Positions 43,604 through 53,498 of a stretch of 60,750 nucleotides of DNA are shown here, one piece after another. The position numbers were made by a program, and so were the translations under genes. Source of the stretch: Bacteroidales bacterium. Its GTDB lineage: Bacteria; Bacteroidota; Bacteroidia; Bacteroidales; UBA3663. The notes under the pieces were generated by a model. The model ran no database searches and was not told the origin of the DNA. It saw only the letters and a list, made by a program, of their open reading frames with translations. The stretch lies in contig JAFSKF010000017.1 of NCBI GenBank assembly GCA_017449065.1, positions 1-60,750 of the forward strand, in the 5' to 3' direction. The first letter of the stretch is position 1, and every line of letters starts with the position of its first letter.

Positions 43604-46417
43604 ATGAAGAAGCTACTTTCTCTTCCCCCCAACCTTGTCGGATGTTTTCACGACGTGACGCACAGCAGTCGCGACGAATGGTTCTGCACCAACGATCCCA
43701 TCGGTCAGAAACTCGGATCAGGCGGCGGTACCACTTGGACCGTCCAGGAAGCCCGACGCAACCACTTCATCGAACCCGGCGAAAGATGTATCATCGTGCA
43801 TGCCGGCGGACAGAGCCGACGTTTGCCGGCTTATGCCCCTTCGGGTAAGATCCTGACTCCTATTCCGGTTTTCCGCTGGATGCGCGGACAGAAACTGAGT
43901 CAGAATCTGCTTGACCTGCAACTCCCGCTTTACGAGAAAATCATGCAGAAAGCACCTGCCTGTCTCACCACCATGATTGTGAGTGGCGATGTGCTGATTC
44001 GTGCCAACCAACCGCTGCAGGCCATTCCGGATGCAGATGTGGTTTGCTACGGATTGTGGGTCGATCCCTCGTTGGCCAAGAATCACGGCGTATTCGTGTC
44101 CTCCAGACAGACGCCCGACGTACTTGACCACATGCTGCAGAAACCATCGGTGGAAACATTGGTCACCCTCTTGCGCGACTATCTTTTCCTGATGGATATC
44201 GGCATCTGGCTTTTGTCCGATCGTGCCCTCGATCTCCTGATGAAGCGTTCGGCACCGACTGCCGACAGTCACGGCTATCCCGCTACCTACGACTTGTATT
44301 CGGAATTCGGTCTGACGCTGGGTGCTCATCCTGTCATCGACGATCCGGAACTGAACCAGCTGAAAGTGGCAATCCTGCCATTGCCCGGCGGTGAGTTCCA
44401 CCACTATGGGACATCGCCTGAAATGATTTCTTCGACTCTGGCGATACAGAACGCCGTCATCGACCAGCGCGAAATCATGCACCACGACACGAAACCCCAT
44501 CCCAGTATCTTTGTGCAAAATGCAGAGATCGGCATCCGGCTGACATCCCAGAACCTGAACGTATGGATAGAAAACAGCTGTATCGGCGCAAACTGGACCT
44601 TGAGCAGCAACAACATCGTAACCGGTGTGCCCGAAAACAATTGGACGCTCTGCTTGGAAAAGGATCAGTGCGTGGATGTGGTGCCCATGGGCGAAAGCGA
44701 GTTTGTGGCTCGCCCGTACGGATTCACCGAACCGCATACACCGGAACTGCTGGCACGCTGCGGCTACAACGATTGCAAGAATCCGCAAACGGAAGCCAAG
44801 ATCTATCCTGTTGTCAGCAACGTTAACGACCTCGGCAAGGTGCTGTTATGGATGTTAGGCGGCCGTATCTCGAACGATGAAAACAGCGCTATGGCGGCAA
44901 CCCACTATAAAGAAGGCAAGCAGATTTGGGAAAAAGCACGCAAACTATCCGCCGACGAGATTTCCGCCTATGCAAACCTACGACGACTCACCGAGCAGCG
45001 AACGGTATTCCGTGCCAAGAACTGGCCCACATTGGCCAAGAACCACGAACGAAGTGTGTTCTATCAGGTGAATCTCGACGATGCAGCCCATGAGTTTGCC
45101 AAACACAACCTGCCCGTTCCTGCCCCATTGTCCGACACGTCGGCTGCGCTTACGCTAATCAGCGATGCGATGTTCCGTGCACGTCTTCTGGCGCTGAAAG
45201 GCGAAGACAAGGAAGCTGCTCTGTGCGAAGCCAAGGCGTTTGCCACCATGCGCGAAGGACTGACCTCTACCGCCCGGCAGAAACTGCTGCCGCAACTGAA
45301 TGTCTATGCCGACCAGATTGTGTGGAGCCGCAGCCCGGTACGCATCGACTTGGCCGGCGGGTGGACCGACACGCCTCCTTACAGCCTTATGGAAGGCGGC
45401 AATGTGGTGAATATTGCCATCGAACTCAACGGACAGCCACCGTTGCAAGTATATATCCGTCCTTCGAAAGACTATAAGGTGACGTTGCGTAGCATCGACT
45501 TAGGTGCCTCGGAGGTTGTTTCCTCTTATCAGGAGTTAGCAGACGTGAATCATGTAGGTTCCCCCTTCTCGATTCCCAAAGCGGCATTGGTACTCGCCGG
45601 ATTCCATCCGGATTTCTGTAGCCAGAATTACCGTTCCTTAGAGGAACAGCTGACGGACTTTGGATCGGGCATCGAGATGACCATGCTTTCGGCGATTCCT
45701 GCCGGATCGGGTTTGGGCACTTCAAGCATTCTGGCATCGACCGTATTAGGTGCCGTCAATGAGTTCTGCGGTCTCGGCTGGGACCGTTACGAGATCTCGA
45801 ACCGGACTTTGGTGCTCGAACAGTTGCTCACCACCGGCGGCGGCTGGCAAGACCAGTACGGCGGCGTGATGCAAGGCGTGAAGCTGTTGCAAACGCAACC
45901 GGGATGGCATCAGCAACCGCTTATCCGCTGGCTGCCCGACACGCTCTTCACAGCTCCGGAGTACCAGAAGCTGCATCTGCTCTACTATACAGGAATCACG
46001 CGCACCGCCAAAGGAATCCTGGCAGAAATCGTACGCGGTATGTTCCTGAATTCGTCATCGCATCTGGCACTATTGGCTGAAATGAAGCAGCATGCATTGG
46101 ATCTGTACGATGCCATCCAACGCAACGACTTCCAGCAACTGGGTGCTCTCATTGCCAAGACCTGGCAACAAAATCAGGCACTCGACAGCGGCACAAACCC
46201 GGAAGGAGTCCAAGCCATCACCCGCCAGATCGACGACCTGTGTCTGGGCTACAAACTGCCCGGAGCCGGCGGCGGTGGTTACCTCTACATGGTGGCCAAA
46301 GATGAAGATGCAGCAGCTCGCATCAAGAAGATCCTTTCGGCCAACCCGTTGAACGATAAAGCAAGATTTGTTGATATGACCCTCTCACAAAAGGGTCTTG
46401 AAATAAGTAAAAGCTAA
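43604..46417 (+). CDS. fkp: Bifunctional fucokinase/GDP-L-fucose pyrophosphorylase
   Basis: This 937-aa salvage enzyme phosphorylates L-fucose and then makes GDP-L-fucose, used to fucosylate capsule and glycoproteins. The N-terminal pyrophosphorylase half has HAGGQSRRLPAYAPSGKIL near residue 64. A beta-helix-like middle follows, and the C-terminal GHMP kinase half has SPVRIDLAGGWTDTPPYSL near 575, AIPAGSGLGTSSILASTVLG near 695, and KLPGAGGGGYLYMV near 885. Length agrees with B. fragilis Fkp (about 949 aa). I take the ATG at 43604; the longer frame from a TTG at 43559 lies in the T-run of the preceding RNA. No dedicated promoter is seen after the RNA. Confidence 0.96.
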   Translation: MKKLLSLPPNLVGCFHDVTHSSRDEWFCTNDPIGQKLGSGGGTTWTVQEARRNHFIEPGERCIIVHAGGQSRRLPAYAPSGKILTPIPVFRWMRGQKLSQNLLDLQLPLYEKIMQKAPACLTTMIVSGDVLIRANQPLQAIPDADVVCYGLWVDPSLAKNHGVFVSSRQTPDVLDHMLQKPSVETLVTLLRDYLFLMDIGIWLLSDRALDLLMKRSAPTADSHGYPATYDLYSEFGLTLGAHPVIDDPELNQLKVAILPLPGGEFHHYGTSPEMISSTLAIQNAVIDQREIMHHDTKPHPSIFVQNAEIGIRLTSQNLNVWIENSCIGANWTLSSNNIVTGVPENNWTLCLEKDQCVDVVPMGESEFVARPYGFTEPHTPELLARCGYNDCKNPQTEAKIYPVVSNVNDLGKVLLWMLGGRISNDENSAMAATHYKEGKQIWEKARKLSADEISAYANLRRLTEQRTVFRAKNWPTLAKNHERSVFYQVNLDDAAHEFAKHNLPVPAPLSDTSAALTLISDAMFRARLLALKGEDKEAALCEAKAFATMREGLTSTARQKLLPQLNVYADQIVWSRSPVRIDLAGGWTDTPPYSLMEGGNVVNIAIELNGQPPLQVYIRPSKDYKVTLRSIDLGASEVVSSYQELADVNHVGSPFSIPKAALVLAGFHPDFCSQNYRSLEEQLTDFGSGIEMTMLSAIPAGSGLGTSSILASTVLGAVNEFCGLGWDRYEISNRTLVLEQLLTTGGGWQDQYGGVMQGVKLLQTQPGWHQQPLIRWLPDTLFTAPEYQKLHLLYYTGITRTAKGILAEIVRGMFLNSSSHLALLAEMKQHALDLYDAIQRNDFQQLGALIAKTWQQNQALDSGTNPEGVQAITRQIDDLCLGYKLPGAGGGGYLYMVAKDEDAAARIKKILSANPLNDKARFVDMTLSQKGLEISKS

Positions 46418-46426
46418 ACAATCACA

Positions 46427-47227
46427 ATGAAAAAAATCCTTTTTGTAATTTCTCTTCTGGTCACCCTATTTGTAGGGTCTGCGGTTGCACAGCAATCATC
46501 CATACAGCAATCGGAATACAAACGTTCCATCACAAGTCTGTTGGTTTGCGAGGGTAAAATGAAGGTATTGGCAGAACAGTTCCGACCTTTGCTGTTCGAC
46601 TATACGGCAACCTTGTATCCTTTCCTTGACAAAGATGCCAAGGAACGCTTTGCCAACCTGTATCTGAACACCAAGTTCGTGCACGACATTACTATCTACG
46701 CAATTCCCTTCTATGAGCAGGCCGGCGTTACGCAGGAAGATATGACTTTCTTGGTGGAACGCTACCAGAACGACGGCTTGTCGGCCGTAAAAGCCATCGA
46801 ACAGTTGAATAGCGTAGAGAATATGAGATCTATCGAGATGCATACCTACAAGGAAATGCAGAAGATTTCGGCAGGCGGAACTCCAACCTACACTTCTGAA
46901 GTCGGTTGCCCAGAATCCTACAAAACCCTGTTTGGACAGTTCTGGACTGCTATGGATATGGATCAGGTGACCCGCTACGTCTATGCTGCCTGGGGCGAAG
47001 GCAACGAACAGTCGCTTTACTATCTTGGAAAAGACATGCCTGTTCTTTATCTGAACGCTGCATATCAGACTTTGCCAGAAGTGCACATGCGTTATTTCGT
47101 CAACCTGACCAATCAGGAATGCGGACAGCGTGCCAGAGCAGCCAAGATGGCATTTACCACCGATTTCAAAGCGCTACAGAACAACATCTTCGAATGTTAC
47201 AAGGAGTGGGTAGCGAAGAAGATGTAG
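46427..47227 (+). CDS. Exported protein of unknown function
   Basis: This 266-aa protein has a clear signal peptide (MKKILFVISLLVTLFVGSAVAQ, cleaved after residue 22) and an otherwise helical, polar sequence with three cysteines. I do not recognise a family; the length and helical nature are faintly like DUF2059 proteins. It starts 9 nt after fkp and is followed by a terminator, so it should be co-expressed with fkp. That hints at a periplasmic or envelope role but proves nothing. Confidence 0.7.
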   Translation: MKKILFVISLLVTLFVGSAVAQQSSIQQSEYKRSITSLLVCEGKMKVLAEQFRPLLFDYTATLYPFLDKDAKERFANLYLNTKFVHDITIYAIPFYEQAGVTQEDMTFLVERYQNDGLSAVKAIEQLNSVENMRSIEMHTYKEMQKISAGGTPTYTSEVGCPESYKTLFGQFWTAMDMDQVTRYVYAAWGEGNEQSLYYLGKDMPVLYLNAAYQTLPEVHMRYFVNLTNQECGQRARAAKMAFTTDFKALQNNIFECYKEWVAKKM

Positions 47228-47278
47228 AAGCCCCGCCCTACCCCATATATTTGGAGATTTTCCTCCTGAATGAAAAAT

Positions 47279-47311
47279 TAAAAAGCCAACCCGTGACGGT
47301 TGGCTTTTTTG
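47279..47311. terminator. Bidirectional intrinsic terminator
   Basis: An 11-bp perfect stem (47281-47291 AAAAGCCAACC, 47298-47308 GGTTGGCTTTT) with a 6-nt loop is flanked by A- and T-runs. It ends the fkp operon and can also serve the convergent GH2 gene, whose stop is at 47313. Confidence 0.9.
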
Positions 47312-47312
47312 C

Positions 47313-50132
47313 TTATTCAAAATGCAATATAAACTCCGACTCGAACTGACCGGAAGCCCAATAAGGCTGCGCTGACGGACCATTGAGATCGGTGGTATTT
47401 ACTTTATTGCGGACAGCCGGGATGACGCGGAGGAGCGAAAGACCGGTTTCAGGAAGCTGATAGAGAATGTGGTCGCGTCCGTCGCGAGGCGTATAAACAC
47501 CCACATAATCCTCATCCGGCTTCAGATTTGCCAACATGATATAGCCTTCGTCGGTTTTCAGCGACATCCACTGCACCTGACTGAAATATCCCTTAAATTC
47601 CGGATACTCGAACGATTCAGCAGGAATCGGATCGTTATAATCGGTCTGCCAAAAACCGTACTGCGGACCGTGCTCTCGGTTTTGCCAAACACGGTAAGGG
47701 CCCTTGCCAACCCAGGTCTTCGACTGCACCTTCTGCTCCGGATAATCAAAGGCAATACCCATCAGATCGACTACACCCGTAAAGTTATAGTAGGCATGCA
47801 TGAAGATGCAACCTTTCTCCGCATCGATACGATACTGTACAGAATCCAGGCAGCCTAAGCGGTATCGGACCGTTATCTGGTTTTCCCCAAGGGTGTCGAT
47901 ACATTGCAGTTTGCCGGGATCCTTAAACAGCGAATATTCTGTCTTTTTCTGCTCCGCCTGCTTGTCGTCATGGTTGTAGAACTGGTCGAGCGAACGGTCG
48001 CTTCTGCGCGCTGCCACAAACTTCGGACCCTTGCTGAGCGAAATCTTATGCCCGTTTACGCTGACGTCCGATAGACAACCTGTCTGCGGGTCAAGCCCCA
48101 CGTGGAAGTCTTTCACCCGGAAAGAAACACCATGCTGATAAGGCAAAGCTGCGCCCCATTGCATCACTTCTTGTCCAAAGGTGTCAATAGCCGTGATGCG
48201 CAATAGACCAGCTTCAGAATTATCAGAAACAGGAATCTGCAAAACGCCAGAGGTTCGTGTTGCCACATCCGGACCTTTTAATGTCGCAGACTTCAGCACT
48301 TTCTGGTCCTTTTCATTCGCTTTGGACGAACAATGCGGCAAGGACACATATTCATATTTAAAGGAACAGGTGTTCAGGTTCAGAAAATCGTAACGGTTCT
48401 GCAATTCTAACTGCCAGTATTGACCGTCTTCAGACAACTGTAACCCGGTGAGTTTTCCGTGAGCATCCGACTCCACATAAACCGGGCACCATAGCTGTCG
48501 GATGGTATAGTAGCTTCCCTCCTTCTCGAAATGAGGTCCCATAATGCCGTCGGCACCGAAATTGCCCACATTATCGATAAATCCGTCACGATCGACACGC
48601 AACACGCCTTCATCTGCCAGATCCCAGAGGAAACCGCCCACCGTACGCGGATGATGATACATCATTTGCCAATAATCGTAAAGGCCAGCCCCATGTCCGC
48701 CATCGTACAAGCCGTGCAGAAACTCCGTCGGCATAAACAATTCCGGTTTACGCATATAATCGGCGCTTTCGCCATAAGAGCGATAGTGTTTGGTTTCGTA
48801 ACCGCTGCGGTTCGACCAAGGGTAGAGCACCGAACGTTTCTGCGGATCCAGGTCCGTAAAAGTCGTTTCGAGATCGTAATTGAAACCGCCTTCGTTGCCG
48901 TTACTCCACCAGATAATACTCGGATGGTTCACATCTCGTGTCACCATCTCCGTCACAAGTTTCTTGCCATTCTGCGTATCGTGGGCCCAATGCCAACCGG
49001 AAAGCTCTTCCATCACATACAGACCCAGACTGTCGCAGATGTCGAGGAACTCCGGATCAGCAGGATAGTGCGATAAGCGCACGGCATTCATGTTCATGCT
49101 CTTGATAAGCTGTACATCCTCCAGATTTTTCTGATAACTGAGCGTACGTCCTGACTCCGGACGGAAACTGTGCCGGTTCACACCCCGCACATTGATCCGA
49201 TGTCCGTTGATGAAAAGTCCGTCGCTCTCGCGGAGTTCGATAGTCCGGAATCCAAACTTCTGCAACGCCGTATGCAGCAGTTTGCCCTGCGCATTATAAA
49301 GCGAAATTTCGGCGGTATAGCGCACCGGAGTTTCGGCACTCCAGGTTTCAATATTCCGGGCTTGCAACTGCACTTGTGCCACATCGCCGCGCACAGGAGT
49401 TTCCGTTTTGCCCACCTCCTTTCCTTTTGCATCGAGGATGCGGGTGTTTAGTTTGGCCCCTGCGACTGCATGGTTCAGATAGACATCGGCCTGGAAAGTG
49501 CCGGATTGTCCGGCATTGATTGCCACCCGCTGGATGCAATGAGCCGGACGCGATTCAATATAGACCGGACGGATGATGCCTCCGAAGTTCCAATAGTCGG
49601 CGCGTCGTTCCGCCAGATTGGTCTGTGGATTGCTATGGCTTTCCTTACTGACAGTCAGTTCCAGACGGTTCTTCTTATCGCCGAAGAACACACGGTCGGA
49701 AACATCCCAACGGAAAGGCGAGAAACCGCCTTGATGGGCATTGCCTGCCTTTCGACCGTTGATGATCCCTTCACATTCGGTCATCACCGCTTCGAATACC
49801 AGTTCAATCTGCCGTCCCTCCCAGACTTTGGGAAGCGTGAACTCGTAGCGATACTTACCTTGTTCGTCGGCAATGCCTTCCGGCTTGATCTTGCCGTAAA
49901 AACGCATACCGTACTGATAAGTGCCGAATCCCTGTAATTCCCAACATGAAGGCACGCCGATGTGCGTCCACTTGCCACTGTTCATGCCATCGGTGCAGTA
50001 GAAGTCCCAGTTCACCATATCGTCGCAGCCGTGTCCGCTAAGATACTTGCGCAAGGTCTGCGTATCGGCCGACTGTGCCGAAGCACATACAGCACACAGG
50101 GCAATACCTGCTGATAAAAAAAACTTGTTCAT
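47313..50132 (-). CDS. GH2 family beta-galactosidase-like glycoside hydrolase
   Basis: This 939-aa exported enzyme has a signal peptide (MNKFFLSAGIALCAVCASAQ), a GH2 sugar-binding jelly roll (about 60-200), an Ig-like domain and a TIM barrel. The acid/base glutamate is in WWSNGNEGG (near residue 395) and the probable nucleophile is Glu in MPTEFLHGLYDGG (near 475). The C-terminal half holds the Bgal_small_N-type domain (GVSFRVKDFHVGLDPQTGCLSDV onward). It likely removes beta-galactosyl or related residues from glycans. I prefer the ATG at 50132 because it gives a clean signal peptide; the longer frame starts at 50183. It is not in an obvious PUL: no SusC/SusD are nearby. Confidence 0.9.
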   Translation of the reverse strand: MNKFFLSAGIALCAVCASAQSADTQTLRKYLSGHGCDDMVNWDFYCTDGMNSGKWTHIGVPSCWELQGFGTYQYGMRFYGKIKPEGIADEQGKYRYEFTLPKVWEGRQIELVFEAVMTECEGIINGRKAGNAHQGGFSPFRWDVSDRVFFGDKKNRLELTVSKESHSNPQTNLAERRADYWNFGGIIRPVYIESRPAHCIQRVAINAGQSGTFQADVYLNHAVAGAKLNTRILDAKGKEVGKTETPVRGDVAQVQLQARNIETWSAETPVRYTAEISLYNAQGKLLHTALQKFGFRTIELRESDGLFINGHRINVRGVNRHSFRPESGRTLSYQKNLEDVQLIKSMNMNAVRLSHYPADPEFLDICDSLGLYVMEELSGWHWAHDTQNGKKLVTEMVTRDVNHPSIIWWSNGNEGGFNYDLETTFTDLDPQKRSVLYPWSNRSGYETKHYRSYGESADYMRKPELFMPTEFLHGLYDGGHGAGLYDYWQMMYHHPRTVGGFLWDLADEGVLRVDRDGFIDNVGNFGADGIMGPHFEKEGSYYTIRQLWCPVYVESDAHGKLTGLQLSEDGQYWQLELQNRYDFLNLNTCSFKYEYVSLPHCSSKANEKDQKVLKSATLKGPDVATRTSGVLQIPVSDNSEAGLLRITAIDTFGQEVMQWGAALPYQHGVSFRVKDFHVGLDPQTGCLSDVSVNGHKISLSKGPKFVAARRSDRSLDQFYNHDDKQAEQKKTEYSLFKDPGKLQCIDTLGENQITVRYRLGCLDSVQYRIDAEKGCIFMHAYYNFTGVVDLMGIAFDYPEQKVQSKTWVGKGPYRVWQNREHGPQYGFWQTDYNDPIPAESFEYPEFKGYFSQVQWMSLKTDEGYIMLANLKPDEDYVGVYTPRDGRDHILYQLPETGLSLLRVIPAVRNKVNTTDLNGPSAQPYWASGQFESEFILHFE

Positions 50133-50228
50133 TGATGCCGGTTTAAGATTATCTTTCGGAAACGAGAGCCGCATTTCGGTCAAAAATCGTTAATTTTCGG
50201 AAAGAAAGTGCGGTTTTCGCTATCCGAT

Positions 50229-50260
50229 TTTGGTCGTTCACAAAATAATAAGTATATTTG
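50229..50260 (+). promoter_or_regulatory. Promoter of the pepT operon
   Basis: TTTG at 50229-50232, a 20-nt gap, and TATATTTG at 50253-50260. Transcription would start near 50266, giving pepT a leader of about 75 nt and excluding the upstream alternative start at 50230. Confidence 0.78.
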
Positions 50261-50340
50261 CACGTTATTTATTGGGTACCGTGCTTTGCGGTGCAAAAAT
50301 AGGAATAAAATCTGAAACAACCAAACAAAACAGTAAAAAT

Positions 50341-51579
50341 ATGGATTTAGTTGAACGTTTTCTTCGATATGTGCAGGTAGAAACCACCAGCGACGAATCT
50401 ACGGAAGTGACACCGAGCACTCCGACCCAAATGGCATTTGCCAAGATGCTGAAGCAGGAACTCATCGACCTGAAGTTTGAGGAGGTGGTGCTCGACGAAC
50501 TGGGTTACCTCTATGCGACGTTGCCCGCCAACACCGATAAGAAGGTGCCGACCGTCGGCTTCATTGCACACATGGACACAGCTCCCGATGCTTCGGGCAA
50601 GAACGTGAAGCCTCGCATTGTGAAAAACTACGACGGAAAAGACATCCCGCTCAATGCCGACACCGTGATGCAGACGAACTACTTTCCTGAACTGTTGAAC
50701 CATGTGGGTGAAGATCTGATTGTCACCGACGGTACGACCCTCTTGGGTGCCGACGACAAAGCCGGCATTGCCGAAATCATCAGCGCGATGATCTATTTGC
50801 GCGAACATCCGGAAATCGAACACGGCAAGATCCGTATGGCGTTCAATCCGGATGAGGAAATCGGAATGGGTGCCCACCATTTCAACGTGGAACTGTTCGG
50901 CTGCGACTGGGCCTACACCATGGATGGCGGCGAAGTGGGCGAACTGGAATTTGAGAACTTCAATGCCGCTTCTGCCAGGATTACCTTCCACGGCACAAAC
51001 GTACATCCCGGAACCGCCAAAGGAAAGATGGTGAATGCCGCCCTTTTGGCGATGGAATTTGCCGAGCAGCTGCCGGAAGAAGAACGTCCGGAATCTACTG
51101 AAGGCTACGAGGGCTTCTACCACCTAACGGGCATGAGCGGATCGGTGGAAGAAGCGCAGTTATCGTATATTATCCGCGACCACAACCGCGAACTCTTCGA
51201 AGCACGCAAAAAGAATATCCTGGCGATTGCCGAAAACATCAACGCCCAGTATCCCGGCCGATGCGAAGTGATGATGAAAGACCAATACTACAACATGCTT
51301 GAGAAAGTGCAGGAAGCCGACGAGGAAAACCGGAAGAAGAACCTGCCGGGCATTATCGAACTGGCGAAGCAGGCAATTCTCGATGCAGGAGTGGCTCCGA
51401 AAGTGCAGCCAATCCGCGGTGGCACAGACGGTGCCCAGCTTTCGTTCAAGGGTCTGCCTTGTCCGAACATCTTTGCTGGCGGCATGAACATGCACGGACG
51501 TTTCGAGTATGTGCCTATCCAAAGCATGGAGAAAGCCATGATGACGGTGGTTAATATCTGTAAACTCATTGCGAAGTAA
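50341..51579 (+). CDS. pepT: Peptidase T (tripeptidase)
   Basis: This 412-aa cytoplasmic M20 zinc aminopeptidase releases the N-terminal residue of tripeptides. Metal-site motifs are [11 protein letters not shown] near residue 80, [13 protein letters not shown] near 138, and [13 protein letters not shown] near 175, plus [19 protein letters not shown] near 193. The start at 50341 ([19 protein letters not shown]) is canonical and lies downstream of the predicted transcription start. aroA begins 1 nt after its stop. Confidence 0.96.
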   Translation: MDLVERFLRYVQVETTSDESTEVTPSTPTQMAFAKMLKQELIDLKFEEVVLDELGYLYATLPANTDKKVPTVGFIAHMDTAPDASGKNVKPRIVKNYDGKDIPLNADTVMQTNYFPELLNHVGEDLIVTDGTTLLGADDKAGIAEIISAMIYLREHPEIEHGKIRMAFNPDEEIGMGAHHFNVELFGCDWAYTMDGGEVGELEFENFNAASARITFHGTNVHPGTAKGKMVNAALLAMEFAEQLPEEERPESTEGYEGFYHLTGMSGSVEEAQLSYIIRDHNRELFEARKKNILAIAENINAQYPGRCEVMMKDQYYNMLEKVQEADEENRKKNLPGIIELAKQAILDAGVAPKVQPIRGGTDGAQLSFKGLPCPNIFAGGMNMHGRFEYVPIQSMEKAMMTVVNICKLIAK

Positions 51580-51580
51580 T

Positions 51581-52990
51581 ATGATCTATCAGGTTTTCGC
51601 TGATGAACTGCCGAAAGAGGCGCGCATTCAGCTTCCTGCCTCCAAGAGTTTATCGAACCGGGCACTGATCATTCGGGCATTATGCCCCGAACCTTGCCGG
51701 ATTGATAATCTGAGCGACTGTGACGATACCCGTGTGCAGCTTGCAGCGTTCGAAGGCAACAAGCCAAACATCGACATTGGTGCTGCGGGCACTTCGATGC
51801 GTTTTCTGACGGCATATCTGGCCTGCACACCCGGCAAGGAGGTGGTGCTGACGGGATCTGCCCGCATGAAGGAACGTCCCATCCGGCTGTTGGTGGATGC
51901 CCTGCGCGAACTGGGTGCCGACATCGAATATCAGGAGAAGGAAGGATTTCCTCCTCTGCATATTCGCGGCAAACAACTGGAAGGCGGTGCCTTGAGTATC
52001 GACGGCAGCACCTCCAGCCAATATATTTCGGCCTTGCTGATGATTGCCCCTACCCTTGCCAAAGGTTTGCAGCTGACGCTGACCGGTAGCATCACCAGCC
52101 GTCCGTACATACTGATGACTTTGCAACTGATGCGCCGCTTCGGGGTGGAGAGTTCTTTTGTGGGCAATGTGATTACCATCGCTCCCCAAGCCTATCGGGC
52201 CCTCAACTATACGGTGGAAAGCGACTGGAGTGCAGCATCCTATTGGTACGAGATCCTGCTATTCGGCCAACCGCAACTGGAACGGGTAACATTGTGCGGA
52301 TTGGAGCCGGAAAGCCTGCAAGGCGACAGTCGCGTGGCTGCGTTTTTCGCCGAACTGGGTATAGATACCCGTTTTACTGAGGAAGGTGCTGAGTTGACAC
52401 TGTCTGACCGGTCTTTGCCCGAGAAAGTGACCTGGGACCTGAGCGACCAGCCGGATCTGGCACAAACGCTGATTGCATCGTGTGTGGGCGCCGGCATCGG
52501 GTTCCACATGAAGGGACTCCATACACTTCGCATCAAGGAAACCGACCGGCTGAAGGCAATGCACGACGAGCTGCAGAAGTTCGGGGTGCAGGTAGAGGTG
52601 ATTGGTGACGATGAAATGATTTATACCCCTGCGAACAGTCTGCCTTCTGCCGGGATGAATCCACTGGATGTTCAGGTCTTTGCCACCTATAAGGATCACC
52701 GCATGGCAATGGCTTTGGCTCCATTGTCAGCAGCTGTGCGCGAATCGGTTTATGTGGATGATCCCGGCGTAGTCAGCAAGTCTTACCCTGACTTCTGGGA
52801 ACACCTGAAACAGGTAAATTTCCAAGTGGAACCCATTGATCAGTCCGTCGATGAATTTATGGCACACGCCCAAGAGGTGAAAGCCCAGCAGGAACGTGTG
52901 CACCGTCATTCGAAATTTATATTGAACACGGTTCTGATAGCCTGTGCAGCTATTGTCGTGTTGCTTTCATTCAAGTGTTGCAGATGGTAA
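51581..52990 (+). CDS. aroA: EPSP synthase (AroA) with C-terminal membrane tail
   Basis: This 469-aa enzyme converts shikimate-3-phosphate and PEP to EPSP in chorismate synthesis. Seen are LPASKSLSNRALIIRAL at residues 16-32, GAAGTSMRFLTAY near 70, IDGSTSSQYISALL near 140, LRIKETDRL near 318 and YKDHRMAMA near 370. Conserved sequence ends near residue 415 (YPDFWEHLKQVNF). The remaining ~50 residues are a charged stretch and then a hydrophobic helix (FILNTVLIACAAIVVLL, about 446-462) with CC near the end. From memory most Bacteroidales AroA proteins stop near 410 aa. The next gene starts inside its last codons. Confidence 0.94.
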   Translation: MIYQVFADELPKEARIQLPASKSLSNRALIIRALCPEPCRIDNLSDCDDTRVQLAAFEGNKPNIDIGAAGTSMRFLTAYLACTPGKEVVLTGSARMKERPIRLLVDALRELGADIEYQEKEGFPPLHIRGKQLEGGALSIDGSTSSQYISALLMIAPTLAKGLQLTLTGSITSRPYILMTLQLMRRFGVESSFVGNVITIAPQAYRALNYTVESDWSAASYWYEILLFGQPQLERVTLCGLEPESLQGDSRVAAFFAELGIDTRFTEEGAELTLSDRSLPEKVTWDLSDQPDLAQTLIASCVGAGIGFHMKGLHTLRIKETDRLKAMHDELQKFGVQVEVIGDDEMIYTPANSLPSAGMNPLDVQVFATYKDHRMAMALAPLSAAVRESVYVDDPGVVSKSYPDFWEHLKQVNFQVEPIDQSVDEFMAHAQEVKAQQERVHRHSKFILNTVLIACAAIVVLLSFKCCRW

Positions 52991-53475
52991 TTCTATTATA
53001 TCTTTCGGTCTTGATCGGCGGCTTGGCGCTGCTCACTTTCGGACTCTCGCTCATCGGTCACAAACGCTACGAGAAGCGAGTGAAGGAAGGGACGGCCAAA
53101 CCCGAAGAGACTTCACCTTTTGAGGTGACCAACGACGTACCCGCTGAGTGCTGCGGACAGCATGCCACCTGCGAACGCGATTCCTTGCTGGCAGCCGTAT
53201 CGAAAGAGATTATCTATTATGACGACGAGGAACTGGATACCTACAAGGGAATCCAGTCCGACCAATATACCGAAGAGCAGACCAATCAGTTTGCCGAAGT
53301 TTTCTACGAACTGAAGGAAGTGGAAGTGGCAGGCTGGTGCCGTTCGCTGCAACTGCGAGGCATCGAACTGCCCGACGACTTGAAGGACGAAGTACTGTTG
53401 GTGGTCCGCGAACGGCGCTTCCAGAGCGTCGGTACAGACGGCGATCACAGCAACGACAAGGTTCGCTCCCATTAA
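52984..53475 (+). CDS. Small membrane-anchored protein of unknown function
   Basis: This 163-aa protein has one N-terminal transmembrane helix (residues 2-24) and a soluble region with a CCGQHATC cluster near residue 50 and an acidic middle (YYDDEELDTYKGIQSDQYTEEQ). No family is recognised. The ATG at 52984 overlaps the aroA stop by 7 nt, so translation is probably coupled. porW follows 23 nt later, which makes an envelope or secretion-linked role possible but unproven. Confidence 0.75.
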   Translation: MVILLYLSVLIGGLALLTFGLSLIGHKRYEKRVKEGTAKPEETSPFEVTNDVPAECCGQHATCERDSLLAAVSKEIIYYDDEELDTYKGIQSDQYTEEQTNQFAEVFYELKEVEVAGWCRSLQLRGIELPDDLKDEVLLVVRERRFQSVGTDGDHSNDKVRSH

Positions 53476-53498
53476 CCGCATAAAACGCGCCGAACAAC

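Noticed and set aside
50133..50183. Longer GH2 start at 50183
   Set aside because: The extra 17 residues precede and spoil an otherwise ideal signal peptide beginning at 50132.
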